Positions 34,776 through 45,098 are shown, counted from the stretch's first letter. The stretch: DNA of 64,000 nt from Stutzerimonas stutzeri RCH2 (GCF_000327065.1 NC_019936.1:1860001-1924000); one strand, 5' to 3'. Notes: generated by a model not told the origin, from the sequence alone. Translations and numbers: made by a program.

Positions 34776-36224
34776 TCAACTCGCCCAGATCAGTCCGACC
34801 AGGCCATAGCAAAGCAGGGTCACCAGTGCGACACCGAACAGGTTGATCGCAAAGCCTGCCTTGATCATCGATTGGATGTGCATCTGGCCGGTGCCGAAGA
34901 CAATGGCGTTGGGCGGTGTTGCCACCGGCATCATGAAGGCGCAGCTGGCGGCGATGGCGGCGGGGATCGCGAGCATCTCCGGCGACAGGCCCTGGGCCAC
35001 GGCCAGCGCGCCCAGCAGCGGCAGGAAGGCGGCGGCCGTAGCGGTATTGGAGGTGATCTCGGTGAGGAAGGTGATCACCAGCGCCACCAGGCCGATCATC
35101 AGAATCAGCGGCAGCGCGCCAAAACCGCCGAGGCTCTGCGCGATCCACTGCGCCAGGCCGGATGCGCCGATCACGCCGGCCAGCGACAGGCCGCCGCCGA
35201 ACAGCAGCAACACACCCCAGGGTGCCTTGTTGGCCTGCTCCCAGTCCATCAGGAATACGCGTTGGCGCAGATCTACCGGAATGAGGAACAGCGACAGAGC
35301 GGCGGCCATAGCAATGCTGGTATCGTTCACGCCATTGACGTGCTTGGCCAGCAGCGGTTGAAAAATCCACGCCAGGGCGGCCAGGCTGAACACCACCGCA
35401 ACCATCTTCTCGGCCTTACTCATCGGGCCAAGCGCAGCCATTTCCTTTTCCAGCATGGCACGGCTGTCGCCGCCCGATAGCGTGAAGCCGCCGCGGGTCA
35501 GCCACCACCAGATGAATAGCAACATGCCGAGGCTTACCGGCAGGCCCAGCAGCATCCACTGGCCGAAGCCGATGTGCACGTCGTAGTTCTCGCGCAGGAA
35601 AGCCGCCAGCAGTGCGTTCGGTGGGGTGCCGATCAGTGTGGCGATGCCGCCGACGCTTGCGGCATAGGCGATGCCGAGCAATAGCGCGATAGCGAAGCGC
35701 TCGCCGTCGCGCTTGTCGCTACCGGCCACCAGCAGACTGATCACCGATAAGCCGATCGGCAGCATCATGATGCTGGTCGCCGTATTACTGACCCACATGC
35801 TGATGAACGCGGTGGCGATCATGAAGCCGGCGATCTGCCGGCTGGGCGCACTGCCCACCGCCAGCAGCGTCGCCAGGGCGATGCGCTTGTGCAGATTCCA
35901 ACGCTGCATCGCCAGCCCGAGCAAGAAGCCCCCGAGAAACAGAAAGATGGTCGGGTTGGCGTAGGGCGCGGTGGCTTTGGCCAGTGTGTCGATGCCGAGT
36001 ACGGGGATGAGGAGGATCGGCAGCAGCGACGTGGCCGGGATCGGTATCGCCTCGGTCGACCACCAGACCGCCATCAGTGCGGCCATGCCAACGGTCAGCC
36101 AGGCAGTGCGCGAAAGGTCTGCCGGCGGCTCGGTGAGAATGCACAGCAGCAGAAGCAGTGGGCCGAGAAACAGGCCGATGGAGGCGGCGATGGCGGCCCC
36201 CTTGTTCTGGGGCGAATCGGACAT
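34776..36224 (-). CDS. SLC13/DASS-family sodium:dicarboxylate symporter
   Basis: 482 aa membrane protein with about 11-12 helices. The two SNT motifs of DASS carriers are visible as VSNTATSIMMLP (about 155) and TSNTATAAAFLP (about 397), which bind Na+ and carboxylate. PPNALLAAFLREN and PPNAIVFGTG are the matching hairpin regions. Substrate probably C4-dicarboxylates such as succinate or malate; sulfate is possible in this superfamily. Convergent with efp. Confidence 0.92.
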   Translation of the reverse strand: MSDSPQNKGAAIAASIGLFLGPLLLLLCILTEPPADLSRTAWLTVGMAALMAVWWSTEAIPIPATSLLPILLIPVLGIDTLAKATAPYANPTIFLFLGGFLLGLAMQRWNLHKRIALATLLAVGSAPSRQIAGFMIATAFISMWVSNTATSIMMLPIGLSVISLLVAGSDKRDGERFAIALLLGIAYAASVGGIATLIGTPPNALLAAFLRENYDVHIGFGQWMLLGLPVSLGMLLFIWWWLTRGGFTLSGGDSRAMLEKEMAALGPMSKAEKMVAVVFSLAALAWIFQPLLAKHVNGVNDTSIAMAAALSLFLIPVDLRQRVFLMDWEQANKAPWGVLLLFGGGLSLAGVIGASGLAQWIAQSLGGFGALPLILMIGLVALVITFLTEITSNTATAAAFLPLLGALAVAQGLSPEMLAIPAAIAASCAFMMPVATPPNAIVFGTGQMHIQSMIKAGFAINLFGVALVTLLCYGLVGLIWAS

Positions 36225-36354
36225 GCAGCGTTTCCTCTAAGTAAGCGACTCGGCTGCGAGAGGGCGTAGGGAACCCGAGTCAAAACGTCGCAGATTCTAA
36301 CAGCGATTAGTTAGCTCGCGAATTAATCGTTTTTCAGACTATTAGTCAGCTATG

Positions 36355-36404
36355 CAGCTCCGCCACATCGGGCAGGCATCGCCATGCCCTATGTGGCGGA
36401 GCTG
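36355..36404. repeat. 50-base near-perfect palindrome between the DASS carrier and DAHP synthase genes
   Basis: Left arm CAGCTCCGCCACAT (36355-36368) and right arm ATGTGGCGGAGCTG (36391-36404) are perfectly complementary (14 bp). After one mismatch, GGGCA/TGCCC adds 5 bp; the loop is 10 bases. It lies 20 bases past the DAHP synthase stop (minus strand). It has no T-run, so it is not a standard terminator; it may be an mRNA 3'-end stabiliser or a dispersed palindromic repeat. Confidence 0.75.
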
Positions 36405-36423
36405 TGCGCTGTAGATGGGCGGA

Positions 36424-37773
36424 TCAGTTTGGCCGCAACTGCTTCAGCGTCTCGGCAATCATGAACGCCATTTCCAGCGACTGATCGGCGTTTAACCGCG
36501 GGTCGCACTGGGTGTGATAGCGATCGCTGAGGCCGGCTTCGGTGATTGGCCGCGAACCGCCGATGCATTCGGTGACGTTCTGGCCGGTCATCTCGATATG
36601 AATCCCGCCGGGGTAGCTGCCCTCGGCACGATGCACATCGAAGAACTGACGCACTTCGGCGAGCACCTTCTCGAAGTCCCGCGTCTTGTAACCGCTGGAC
36701 GCCTTGATGGTGTTGCCATGCATCGGGTCGGAACTCCAGAGCACATGGCGACCTTCGTTCTGCACCGCACGCACCAGTCGCGGCAGGCCGGCTTCGACCT
36801 TGTCGGCGCCCATGCGCACGATCAGATTCAGGCGACCGGGGTCGTTCTGCGGGTTGAGGATGTCGATCAGGCGGATCAGCTCCTCGCTGTCCATGCTCGG
36901 GCCGACCTTCACGCCGATGGGATTGCCCACTCCGCGCAGGAATTCGACATGCGCGCCGTCGAGCTGACGGGTGCGGTCACCGATCCACAGCATGTGCGCG
37001 GAGCAGTCGTACCAGCCGCCGCTGAGGCTGTCCTGGCGGACGAAAGCCTGCTCGTAGTTCAGCAACAGTGCCTCGTGAGCCGTGAAAAAGCTGGTCTCGC
37101 GCAACTGTGGCGCGCCATCCAGGCCGCATGCGCGCATGAATTTAAGCGTTTCGTCGATGCGTGCGCCGAGCTGGTGGTACTTCTCGGCCAGCAGGGAGTT
37201 GGCGATGAAGTCCAGGTTCCACTGATGCACCTGGTGCAGGTCGGCGAAACCGCCCTGGGCGAATGCGCGTAGCAGGTTCAGGCTGGAGGTGGACTGATGG
37301 TAGGCCTGCAGCAGACGCTCCGGGTCCGGCACGCGACTTTGCGCGTTGAAGTCGATGCCATTGACGATATCGCCCCGGTAAGCCGGCAGCGTCACGCCAT
37401 CGACGGTTTCGTCACCGGCCGAGCGGGGCTTGGCGAACTGGCCGGCCATGCGCCCTACCTTGACCACCGGACAGCCGGCCGCGAAGGTCATGACGATCGC
37501 CATCTGCAGCAGCACCTTGAAGGTGTCGCGAATCTTGGTGGCCGAGAATTCGGCGAAACTCTCGGCGCAATCGCCGCCCTGCAACAGGAACGCGCGGCCC
37601 TGGGTCACCTCGGCGAACTGCCGTCTCAGCTCCCGTGCTTCGCCGGCGAAGACCAGCGGTGGCAAGCCGGCCAGGGTGCGTTCAACGCGCGAGAGGTGTT
37701 CGGCATCCGGGTATTCGGGCTGCTGCTGGATCGGCTTGCTTCTCCAGCTATCGGGGCTCCAGGCGTCGTTCAT
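36424..37773 (-). CDS. Class II 3-deoxy-7-phosphoheptulonate synthase (DAHP synthase)
   Basis: 449 aa. First step of the shikimate pathway (PEP + erythrose 4-phosphate). This is the plant-like class II type: [14 protein letters not shown] (about 80), [14 protein letters not shown] (about 122), DPMHGNT (about 346) and [12 protein letters not shown] (about 382) carry the PEP and metal ligands. The ATG at 37773 gives the usual start [15 protein letters not shown]; an upstream open extension of about 107 codons is not homologous. Class II enzymes in pseudomonads serve primary aromatic synthesis and phenazines. Confidence 0.94.
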   Translation of the reverse strand: MNDAWSPDSWRSKPIQQQPEYPDAEHLSRVERTLAGLPPLVFAGEARELRRQFAEVTQGRAFLLQGGDCAESFAEFSATKIRDTFKVLLQMAIVMTFAAGCPVVKVGRMAGQFAKPRSAGDETVDGVTLPAYRGDIVNGIDFNAQSRVPDPERLLQAYHQSTSSLNLLRAFAQGGFADLHQVHQWNLDFIANSLLAEKYHQLGARIDETLKFMRACGLDGAPQLRETSFFTAHEALLLNYEQAFVRQDSLSGGWYDCSAHMLWIGDRTRQLDGAHVEFLRGVGNPIGVKVGPSMDSEELIRLIDILNPQNDPGRLNLIVRMGADKVEAGLPRLVRAVQNEGRHVLWSSDPMHGNTIKASSGYKTRDFEKVLAEVRQFFDVHRAEGSYPGGIHIEMTGQNVTECIGGSRPITEAGLSDRYHTQCDPRLNADQSLEMAFMIAETLKQLRPN

Positions 37774-37905
37774 GATCGTTCCAACTGATAAAAGTGCGGC
37801 GATTTTACCTGAAGCGCCCGGACCCCGGAGATAGCGATGGCCTATGGGGCTGCGTAAGATGCGTTCGCCGACACGCTGGTGATCGGATAGCTGCGGAGCA
37901 CATTG

Positions 37906-38655
37906 ATGGACAAAGAGGAACGTCTGCTCGCCGAAGTGCATGACGCTTTCGGGCTGATTCGCGTACTCGAGGTGGGCGACTACCGTTTTCTCGAGTTTGG
38001 CGCGGCGGTCGAACAGAGCTGCGTATTCACCGCCGATCCTGCCTGGCTCGAATACGATTACACCCGCGCGATGCTGCTCGGTGGGCTGTGTCATGCAGAG
38101 CCGGAAACCGCACTGTTTCTAGGGCTTGGTGCCGGCAACCTGACCCAGGCCTGTCTGCAGTTCCTGCCGCTGGAAGACGTCGAGGTCATTGAGCTGCGGC
38201 CAGCGGTGCCGGAGCTTGCGATGCAGTACCTCGGCTTGCAGAACGACTCGCGGCTGTATATCCGCATCGGCGATGCCACCGAGTTGCTGGATACCGCCGA
38301 GAGTTCCGATCTGATCTTCGTCGATCTGTACAACGATGCCGGACCGGATGCCGCGCATCTGGCCTGGTCGTTCCTCAAGCGCTGCCAGGAAAAACTCAAT
38401 CCGGGTGGCTGGCTGATCATCAATCAGTGGGGCACCGACGACGACCGCCCGCTGGGGGCTGCGCTGCTGCGTGGTCTGTATCACCGGCACTACTGGGAAT
38501 GCCCGGTGAAGGAGGGCAACGTGGTCCTGCTGGTGCCGGCCGACCTCGACCAGCAGCTGGACGTGAATGGATTGCGTCTGCGAGCCGAAGCCCTGGCGTC
38601 GCGTCTCGGGTACACCTTGGACTCGCTGATCGCGGCGTTGCGCCCGGCCAGCTAA
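37906..38655 (+). CDS. Spermidine synthase-like (polyamine aminopropyltransferase-like) protein
   Basis: 249 aa SAM-fold protein. [19 protein letters not shown] is the nucleotide-binding loop, [14 protein letters not shown] the acidic strand, and [14 protein letters not shown] the active-site region. True spermidine synthases carry a DGGDG loop and catalytic Asp; here the loop is GLGAGNL and identity is limited, so the substrate is uncertain. ATG at 37906 with GGAG 7 bases upstream. Divergent from DAHP synthase. Confidence 0.8.
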   Translation: MDKEERLLAEVHDAFGLIRVLEVGDYRFLEFGAAVEQSCVFTADPAWLEYDYTRAMLLGGLCHAEPETALFLGLGAGNLTQACLQFLPLEDVEVIELRPAVPELAMQYLGLQNDSRLYIRIGDATELLDTAESSDLIFVDLYNDAGPDAAHLAWSFLKRCQEKLNPGGWLIINQWGTDDDRPLGAALLRGLYHRHYWECPVKEGNVVLLVPADLDQQLDVNGLRLRAEALASRLGYTLDSLIAALRPAS

Positions 38656-38903
38656 GCGGTGCCCCGTTGCGGTGCGCGGGTGCGCCTGCGGTATTCAGGA
38701 TGAGCTCTATCGGTGCGTCTGCTGCAACCGCAGCCGCCAGGTCTTGGTTGCAGCGGCACGCCAGCGCGTTCCGGCGTTGGCGCTGGTGATCAGCGATAAC
38801 GCTGACTCGGGTCGGCTCGTGAGCCTTTCTGGTGCGTAGAGCTGCAGGCTGGTCTGCTAATTGCTATTGGCCAGCATGCTCTCACCGCAGTAAGGAACGC
38901 TCA

Positions 38904-41066
38904 GTGCTGAAACTCCAAAGCCATCAGATGCATCTTTCCGTAAGCGAACGTCACTGGCTGCCTTGGCTGGGGCCTACCGGCAAGCTACGAATGCGCTGGT
39001 CCTGTTGGCTCAACCGCGGTGCCTATTCCGCCGTGGAGCAGGTTTTCGAGGGTATCGCGCAGTCCCGTGTGCGCATACTGCAGAACTGGGTTAGTGCACA
39101 CTGGGAGCATCTGGCGGACCTCGCCTCGAACCTGGGTGAAGGGCTGGCCCATGCGGATGCCGACCTGCTGGAAAAGAAGCACGCCCAGTTGCCCGATCTG
39201 TCCGAGCTGTTCGTTATCGATCCGCAAGGCCGTGTGCTGGCCTCCACCTGTGCGGCTCACGTCGGGCAGCAAGATCTCGATGGCGGGGCAGTGGCCCGCG
39301 GCCTGGGCGAGCCATTTCTGCATGGCCCCTATCGCGACCCGCTGACCCTGCGTCTGGGTGCCAGCACATCGCGCTTTCATGATGCAGTGACCCTGATGTT
39401 CTATCAGCCGGTGCAGGTCGGCGGAAAGCGTTTGGGCTGCATCTGCGCGCGAGTTCCCAACGATGTCATCGGCGACCTGATCCAGCGCGAAGCCGGTCAT
39501 ATTTATCCGGAGTCCGGCGACAACTATCTGTTCATGGTCGATTCACGTTTCGACCGCACCGTTCAGGCCGGCACGGCGCTGTCGCGCTCGCGTTTCGAAG
39601 ATGCCACTTTCAGCCACGGCGAGAACCTCAAGAGCGGCGTGCATACCCGTTGGGGCGCGGTGCGTGTGCAGCAGCACACCGAACTTGAACTGCGTTTCAC
39701 TGATCCCGCCACCGGGCAACTGCATCCGGGAGTACGGGAAACCATCGCCAACGGCTCGAATCTGTTCGTCACCTATCCCGGCTACTCGGATTACCGCCAT
39801 ATTCCGGTGATCGGCAAGGGCGTGACCTTTCAGTTGCCGGGTTCGCCGGATCGCTGGGGCATGATGTGCGAGGCCGACCTGGAGGAGGTCTATCGACGCC
39901 GCTCATTGAGCGTCGGGTTGATGAAAACGTACCTGTGCACCGTGACCACGCTGTTCATCATCGGTGGTCTGTTGCAGGAGTACAGTGGGCTGTCGCATAC
40001 AGCGCTTAATCTGCTCAACGGCCTGCTACTCATACTGGGCGCCTGGTCCTTCGCGTCTTTCGGGCCCAAACGCCTGGCGGCGCGTATGCAGGAAATGACC
40101 GAAGTGATCCGCACGCTTGCCGAAGGCGAGGGCAGCCTGCGTCAGCGAGTCGACAGCAGTACCATGCGACACGACGAGAGTGGCGACATGGGGCGCTGGA
40201 TCAACAGCTTTATCGACAGCCTGGATGGTGTAGTGGGGCAGGTGATCCAGGTCTCCAGGCATGTGCGGCATGATAACGAGCTGATGCTCGCCCGCAGCAG
40301 CGAGGCAGGGCAGACCACCGGTGAAGTAGCCGAGTCCATCCATCAACTGCTGTTGCTGGTAGAGGAGCAGCTTGGAGAGATCCAGCAGGCCTCGATGACC
40401 GCCGAAGAAATGAAGGCGGCGATGGACGAGGTGATGCAGTGCGCCCGCGAGCGTTTCGACACCGTGCGCAACGGTACTGAATCGATCCGTGATGTGGTGC
40501 AGCGCTCGGCGCAGAGCGTGCAACTGCTCGACAGCCGCATGGGCGAGATCGATGAGATCGTCGGGCTGATCAGCGACATCACTACGCAGACCAATCTGCT
40601 GGCGCTGAATGCGGCAATCGAAGCTGCTCGTGCGGGGGATCATGGCCGCGGTTTCGCGGTGGTGGCGGGCGAGGTGCGCTCGCTGGCGCAGCGCACGGCC
40701 AAGGCCGCGGAGGACATTCGCACCAAGGTCGAGAGTCTGCAGGGCGAGACGCGCCAGGCGGTGTCGTTCATGGAAGGTGGCGTGCAGAACGTCGACCGCA
40801 GCCTACGCCTGACCGAGGAGGCGTCGTCGGAAAACGTGCATCTGCACCAGACAGTCGAGCGCATGTTCGAGATCATCAAGGGTTTGAACGAGCGCAGCCT
40901 GCATTACGGCCAGACCATCCGAGGTGTCGAGCAGGCCTCCAGCGAAATGGGGCAGACCTTGGGCGTGCTGCAGGGCAGTGCCGAACGGGTGCGCCATACG
41001 GCCGGCAAGCTACATCAATTGGTTGGTCGCTTTCGCGTCAGCGCCGTTAACAGCGACGCAGCTTGA
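38904..41066 (+). CDS. Methyl-accepting chemotaxis protein with unusual topology
   Basis: 720 aa from the GTG at 38904 (AAGGAA 6-7 bases upstream). A Cache/PDC-like sensor region occupies about residues 30-325 ([14 protein letters not shown] near 110). Two membrane helices come next (about 341-356 and 368-387), then HAMP-like and a full MCP signalling domain with hairpin tip [21 protein letters not shown] and [16 protein letters not shown]. No hydrophobic helix is visible before the sensor region, so the sensor would face the cytoplasm, unlike standard Cache receptors. Ligand unknown. Confidence 0.88.
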   Translation: MLKLQSHQMHLSVSERHWLPWLGPTGKLRMRWSCWLNRGAYSAVEQVFEGIAQSRVRILQNWVSAHWEHLADLASNLGEGLAHADADLLEKKHAQLPDLSELFVIDPQGRVLASTCAAHVGQQDLDGGAVARGLGEPFLHGPYRDPLTLRLGASTSRFHDAVTLMFYQPVQVGGKRLGCICARVPNDVIGDLIQREAGHIYPESGDNYLFMVDSRFDRTVQAGTALSRSRFEDATFSHGENLKSGVHTRWGAVRVQQHTELELRFTDPATGQLHPGVRETIANGSNLFVTYPGYSDYRHIPVIGKGVTFQLPGSPDRWGMMCEADLEEVYRRRSLSVGLMKTYLCTVTTLFIIGGLLQEYSGLSHTALNLLNGLLLILGAWSFASFGPKRLAARMQEMTEVIRTLAEGEGSLRQRVDSSTMRHDESGDMGRWINSFIDSLDGVVGQVIQVSRHVRHDNELMLARSSEAGQTTGEVAESIHQLLLLVEEQLGEIQQASMTAEEMKAAMDEVMQCARERFDTVRNGTESIRDVVQRSAQSVQLLDSRMGEIDEIVGLISDITTQTNLLALNAAIEAARAGDHGRGFAVVAGEVRSLAQRTAKAAEDIRTKVESLQGETRQAVSFMEGGVQNVDRSLRLTEEASSENVHLHQTVERMFEIIKGLNERSLHYGQTIRGVEQASSEMGQTLGVLQGSAERVRHTAGKLHQLVGRFRVSAVNSDAA

Positions 41067-41120
41067 AGCGATCTTGCCGCGATAGTCGCGGGTCCGCGCA
41101 AAGCCATACATCCTTGCGCG

Positions 41121-41157
41121 GCGAGCCGAGGGCGCCTTCGCGGCGCCTATGGCTCGC
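41121..41157 (+). terminator. Large GC-rich hairpin downstream of the MCP gene
   Basis: Outer stem GCGAGCC (41121-41127) / GGCTCGC (41151-41157) and inner stem GGCGCC / GGCGCC around TTCGC, separated by small bulges. Followed by AT-rich sequence but no clean T-run. Probable transcription end or stabilising hairpin for the MCP message. Confidence 0.5.
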
Positions 41158-41420
41158 AGGCTCGCCATAAAAAGCATGATGGGATCTCGGCCTGCCACGC
41201 AAAATACCCGCACAGCTTCACGTTAATCCGGTATAGTACGCGCCGGCTGAAACCCAGCCTGCGTTCAGGTACTGCAACACACGAAGCACTGCTTCGGCTG
41301 CTGTCCGCTTCGAGCGGGCTATCCTTGACGATTCATCATTCATACGTTTTCGCAACCCCGCCGACCAGGCTGCCAGGGTGACCTTCGGGTTTTGCACGGC
41401 ATGCGCAGCTTCGGAACAAT

Positions 41421-41450
41421 GGGTCTTGCGGAGCATCAGAGACAAGACCC
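41421..41450 (+). promoter_or_regulatory. Hairpin abutting the DEAD-box helicase start codon
   Basis: GGGTCTTG (41421-41428) and CAAGACCC (41443-41450) form a perfect 8-bp stem whose last base is directly before the ATG at 41451. The 14-base loop holds GGAG (41430-41433) and AGAGA. The structure would place the start codon at a helix end and expose the ribosome-binding sequence in the loop, so it may gate translation. Confidence 0.55.
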
Positions 41451-43121
41451 ATGACCCAGGAAATCGGCGGCTTTGCCGCACTCGGTATTCACTCCGCTGT
41501 TCTGGCTGCCATCAGCGCAGTCGGCTACGAAGAACCATCCCCTATTCAATCTCAGGCGATCCCGGTGATCCTTGGCGGTCACGACATGATCGGCCAGGCG
41601 CAGACCGGTACCGGCAAGACCGCGGCCTTTGCGCTGCCGATCCTGTCCAAGATCGATCCCGCTCGTAAGGAAGTGCAGGCACTGATCCTCGCGCCGACTC
41701 GCGAACTGGCCCTGCAGGTCGCCACTGCATTCGAAACCTATTCCAAGCAGATGCCTGGCCTGACCGTCGTCGCGGTCTACGGTGGCGCACCCATGGGCCC
41801 GCAGCTCAAGGCCATTCGCCAGGGCGCGCAGGTCATCGTTGCGACCCCGGGCCGTCTGGTTGACCACCTGAGCCGCAACAGTGGCCTGCTGTCGACCATC
41901 CGCTTCCTGGTACTCGACGAGGCGGACGAGATGCTCAAGCTGGGCTTCATGGACGACCTCGAAGTGATCTTCGAAGCGATGCCAGAGAGCCGTCAGACTG
42001 TTCTGTTCTCCGCTACGCTGCCGCACTCCATTCGCGCGATTGCCGAAAAGCACCTGCGTGAGCCGCAGCACATCAAGATCGCTGCCAAGACCCAGACCGT
42101 CGCTCGTATCGAGCAGGCACACCTGATGGTCCATGCCGATCAGAAGATCCAGGCTGTGCTGCGTCTGCTGGAAGTCGAGGATTTCGACGCCCTGATTGCC
42201 TTCGTGCGCACCAAGCAAGCCACGCTGGATCTGGCCGCCGCGCTGGAAGCCAAGGGCTACAAGGCCGCTGCGCTGAACGGCGATATCGCCCAGAACCAGC
42301 GTGAGCGCGTTATCGAATCGCTCAAGGATGGCCGCCTGGACATCGTCGTCGCCACCGACGTCGCCGCCCGTGGTCTCGACGTGGCGCGCATCACCCACGT
42401 ATTCAACGTGGACATGCCCTACGATCCGGAGTCCTACGTACACCGCATCGGCCGTACCGGCCGTGCCGGTCGTGAAGGCCGTGCGCTGCTGCTGGTCACC
42501 CCGCGTGAGCGTCGCATGCTGCAGGTTATCGAGCGCGTGACCAACCAGAAGGTCGCTGAAGCCCGTCTGCCGAATGCGCAGCAGGTGCTGGACGCCCGCA
42601 TCAAGAAACTCACTAACAGCCTCGCGCCGCTGGTTGCCGATGCCGAAGCCACCCATGGCGAGTTGCTCGACAAGCTGGTTGCCGACATCGGTTGCAGCCC
42701 TCGTGCTCTGGCCGCTGCACTGTTGCGCAAGGCCACCAATGGTCAGGCTCTGACCCTGGCCGAGGTGGAAAGAGAGCAGCCGTTGGTTCCGACCAGCAGC
42801 CCGCGTGAGCGCACCGAACGTTCGGATCGTCCAGAGCGTAGTGGTGATCGCGAGCGTCGCGCTCCGGTCCCGCTGGCCGAAGGCCGCGCCCGCTGCCGTA
42901 CGCCGCTTGGAGCGCGTGACGGCATCGCTGCCCGCAATCTGCTCGGCGCCATCCTCAACGAAGGCGGCCTAGCCCGCGAAGCCATCGGCCGCATCCAGGT
43001 GCGCGACAGCTTCAGCCTGGTCGAGCTTCCGGAAGACGGTCTCGAGCGCTTGCTTGGTAAACTCAAGGACACCCGCGTCGGTGGCAAGCAGCTCAAGCTG
43101 CGTCGCTATCGCGAGGATTGA
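41451..43121 (+). CDS. deaD: DEAD-box ATP-dependent RNA helicase (DeaD/CsdA type)
   Basis: 556 aa. Q-motif (YEEPSPIQSQAIP), motif I AQTGTGKT, II DEAD, III SATLP, and VI HRIGRTGRAGR make a complete helicase core (about 1-370). A dimerisation-like segment, an Arg/Glu/Asp-rich linker (about 445-475) and a C-terminal DbpA-type RNA-binding domain follow, as in CsdA. Roles in ribosome assembly and mRNA decay in the cold are known for the family. It has a long leader with a start-site hairpin and a terminator after it. Confidence 0.94.
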   Translation: MTQEIGGFAALGIHSAVLAAISAVGYEEPSPIQSQAIPVILGGHDMIGQAQTGTGKTAAFALPILSKIDPARKEVQALILAPTRELALQVATAFETYSKQMPGLTVVAVYGGAPMGPQLKAIRQGAQVIVATPGRLVDHLSRNSGLLSTIRFLVLDEADEMLKLGFMDDLEVIFEAMPESRQTVLFSATLPHSIRAIAEKHLREPQHIKIAAKTQTVARIEQAHLMVHADQKIQAVLRLLEVEDFDALIAFVRTKQATLDLAAALEAKGYKAAALNGDIAQNQRERVIESLKDGRLDIVVATDVAARGLDVARITHVFNVDMPYDPESYVHRIGRTGRAGREGRALLLVTPRERRMLQVIERVTNQKVAEARLPNAQQVLDARIKKLTNSLAPLVADAEATHGELLDKLVADIGCSPRALAAALLRKATNGQALTLAEVEREQPLVPTSSPRERTERSDRPERSGDRERRAPVPLAEGRARCRTPLGARDGIAARNLLGAILNEGGLAREAIGRIQVRDSFSLVELPEDGLERLLGKLKDTRVGGKQLKLRRYRED

Positions 43122-43139
43122 TCGGTAGGTAGATAAATG

Positions 43140-43168
43140 AAAGGCGGGCTTATTAGCCCGCCTTTTTT
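43140..43168 (+). terminator. Terminator after deaD
   Basis: AAAGGCGGGC / GCCCGCCTTT stem with TTATTA loop and six T, 19 bases after the stop codon. Confidence 0.92.
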
Positions 43169-43380
43169 ATTGCCAAAAGAAAGATTCACCTCGGCTCTCG
43201 CTTTCCATCGATCACGCCAAGGGCTGGTTACTCATCCGTCCCTTTGCATTCCGTGTCGTGCTCCGATAAACGAAGCACTCGTTGCTCGTCAATCCCGCTC
43301 GGGCTGTTCAAACTCTGAACAACATGCTACAAACGACCGCAACCCGAATGATCTAGCCGCTTGAAAACGAAGGGAAAACC

Positions 43381-43665
43381 ATGACCAAGTCGGAGTTGAT
43401 CGAGCGAATCGTCACCCAGCAGGGGCTGCTTTCGTCGAAGGATGTCGAGCTGGCCATCAAGACCATGCTTGAGCAAATGGCTCAGGCTCTGGCCACTGGC
43501 GACCGGATCGAGATCCGCGGCTTTGGTAGCTTTTCCCTGCACTACCGCGCCCCCCGGGTAGGCCGCAATCCCAAAACCGGCCAATCCGTCAGCCTTGACG
43601 GAAAATTCGTCCCGCATTTCAAGCCAGGGAAGGAGTTGCGGGATCGGGTGAATGAGGAGGACTGA
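43381..43665 (+). CDS. ihfB: Integration host factor subunit beta
   Basis: 94 aa DNA-bending protein. [10 protein letters not shown], the basic beta-arm [14 protein letters not shown], and RNPKTGQSV with the intercalating Pro identify IhfB (HimD). GAAGGGA precedes the ATG. In P. aeruginosa the gene follows rpsA and is followed by wzz and the O-antigen genes; here the right-hand side agrees, but the left-hand neighbour is deaD and rpsA is absent. Confidence 0.95.
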   Translation: MTKSELIERIVTQQGLLSSKDVELAIKTMLEQMAQALATGDRIEIRGFGSFSLHYRAPRVGRNPKTGQSVSLDGKFVPHFKPGKELRDRVNEED

Positions 43666-43817
43666 CGAGCGGCTAGGCTTGCGCCTCCGTGTAGCAACGA
43701 GGCGTCAGCCTAAATAGTTGTTAAAAGCCATCATTCGGCTGAACTTTTTGCGGTTCGTACGTACAAAATCCGGTTCACTTGCTCCGCAGTGAAGAGCACA
43801 CATAACAAGGACTTCGG

Positions 43818-45098
43818 ATGATCGTGCAGCAACCCACTTCACCTAACGATGAAATTGATTTGGTCGAACTGTCCCGTGCGCTTTGGCGGCAGAAGATTCT
43901 GGTCGTTAGCATCACGCTTCTCGTTACGCTGCTAGCGGCCCTGTACGCCTTCTTGGCGACGCCATACTTTCAAGCTCGAACCTACCTCCGTCCAGTGCCG
44001 CAGAGCAATCTGGACCAGCTCAATGAAACGGGCATCTACAAGCTCACTCCGGAAGAGGCCATAAATCGCGTGGCTGGCGGATTGTCGTCTTATGACAACC
44101 GCCTGGAATTCTTCATGAACAATCAGGAGCTGTTTCCGAATCTCACCGAGCGGGGCGAGCAATCAGAGCAGGCATTCGCTGAGTTCAACGAAGAGGCGTT
44201 TGAGATGCTGTTCCCTGACCCGAAGCGTACGGAGAACCGCAGCGCCTTCGTGGGTCTGAGGCTGACTTACCCCGAGGGTGTCGCCGGTGCTTCGGTAGTC
44301 AATGGCTTTGTCGCTTATGTGTTGGAGCTGGAGCGCCGCGAAATCGCTGAGGATGTGGAAAGCCTGGTCAACAATCGTCTGGCCAGCCTTGAGATGAACA
44401 TCGAGGCGCAGCGTGCAAACTACGAAGCGTCCAAGGAGGCGAAGATTGCGTCCCTGCTCGAAGAGGACGCGCTGAAGCGGGCCCAGCTTCAGGACGAACT
44501 GGCTGCTCTGCGTGAGGAACTCAAAACTCGACGGAACAACCGAATTCAGGAGTTGACTGAGGCGATATCCATAGCCGAGTCGTTGAGTATTCGTAAGCCA
44601 ACAAGTCCGTCTGCAATGTCCGACTCGGCCAGAGGCGGCGCGCAAGTTATTCGGACGGAGGTAAACAGTCGGGAAACCCCGCTGTATTTCATGGGAACAG
44701 AAGCACTATCCGCGGAGCGTGACGCCCTCGCGAGTCGCAAGTCGGATGACTTCATGGAGCCTCGAATCGCCGAGATCCAATCCGAGCTCGCAATGCTAGA
44801 AAACAATCGCGAAGTGGAAATTCTCAGAGAGCGAGAGGGTGAAGACCTATACCTGACCAATCTCGCTGAGTTGCGCGAAGAGGCCGCCCGCTTGAAGGGA
44901 ATCAAGCTCGATACTGATCGGTTGCGGCTTGTTCGTCTGGATCAACCAGCGCTGGATTCGTCCAAGCCAATCAAACCCAGGAAGGCGCTGATTCTGGCGT
45001 TGGGCTTTGTGCTTGGCGGCATGCTTGGCGTATTCGCCGCTTTGGTACGCAGCCTTGCGAATCGCGGCCGCGAGCTGCAAGCCTCATCGGGGTCGTAG
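43818..45098 (+). CDS. wzz: Wzz-type O-antigen chain-length determinant (copy 1)
   Basis: 426 aa polysaccharide co-polymerase. N-terminal helix (about 30-50) and C-terminal helix (ALILALGFVLGGMLGVFAALV, about 393-413, preceded by a Pro-containing KPRK) flank a large coiled-coil periplasmic domain, the Wzz topology. It oligomerises around Wzy to set O-chain length. Start ATG with AAGGAC nearby. Paralogue of the next gene. Confidence 0.94.
   Translation: MIVQQPTSPNDEIDLVELSRALWRQKILVVSITLLVTLLAALYAFLATPYFQARTYLRPVPQSNLDQLNETGIYKLTPEEAINRVAGGLSSYDNRLEFFMNNQELFPNLTERGEQSEQAFAEFNEEAFEMLFPDPKRTENRSAFVGLRLTYPEGVAGASVVNGFVAYVLELERREIAEDVESLVNNRLASLEMNIEAQRANYEASKEAKIASLLEEDALKRAQLQDELAALREELKTRRNNRIQELTEAISIAESLSIRKPTSPSAMSDSARGGAQVIRTEVNSRETPLYFMGTEALSAERDALASRKSDDFMEPRIAEIQSELAMLENNREVEILREREGEDLYLTNLAELREEAARLKGIKLDTDRLRLVRLDQPALDSSKPIKPRKALILALGFVLGGMLGVFAALVRSLANRGRELQASSGS

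Larger units (their letters stand above)
41067..41450 (+). other. 384-base intergenic region and probable long 5' leader of the helicase gene
   Basis: No gene seen. It contains a large GC hairpin after the MCP gene (41121-41157), a -10-like TATAGT at 41232-41237 without a clear -35, and a leader of about 210 bases that ends in a perfect hairpin at the start codon. A long leader is known for cold-shock helicase genes such as E. coli csdA; whether that applies here is inference. Confidence 0.5.

Noticed and set aside
36355..36404. The 50-base palindrome as an integron attC site
   Set aside because: It is too symmetrical, short and lacks the RYYYAAC/GTTRRRY ends and extrahelical bases; no integrase gene is nearby.
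38427..38789. Open frame overlapping the end of the spermidine-synthase-like gene
   Set aside because: It lies mostly within that gene in another frame; low-complexity Gly/Arg/Ala translation.
41436..42656. A 406-codon open frame antisense to the DEAD-box helicase
   Set aside because: The sense frame carries all helicase motifs; the antisense frame is a GC-rich artefact.
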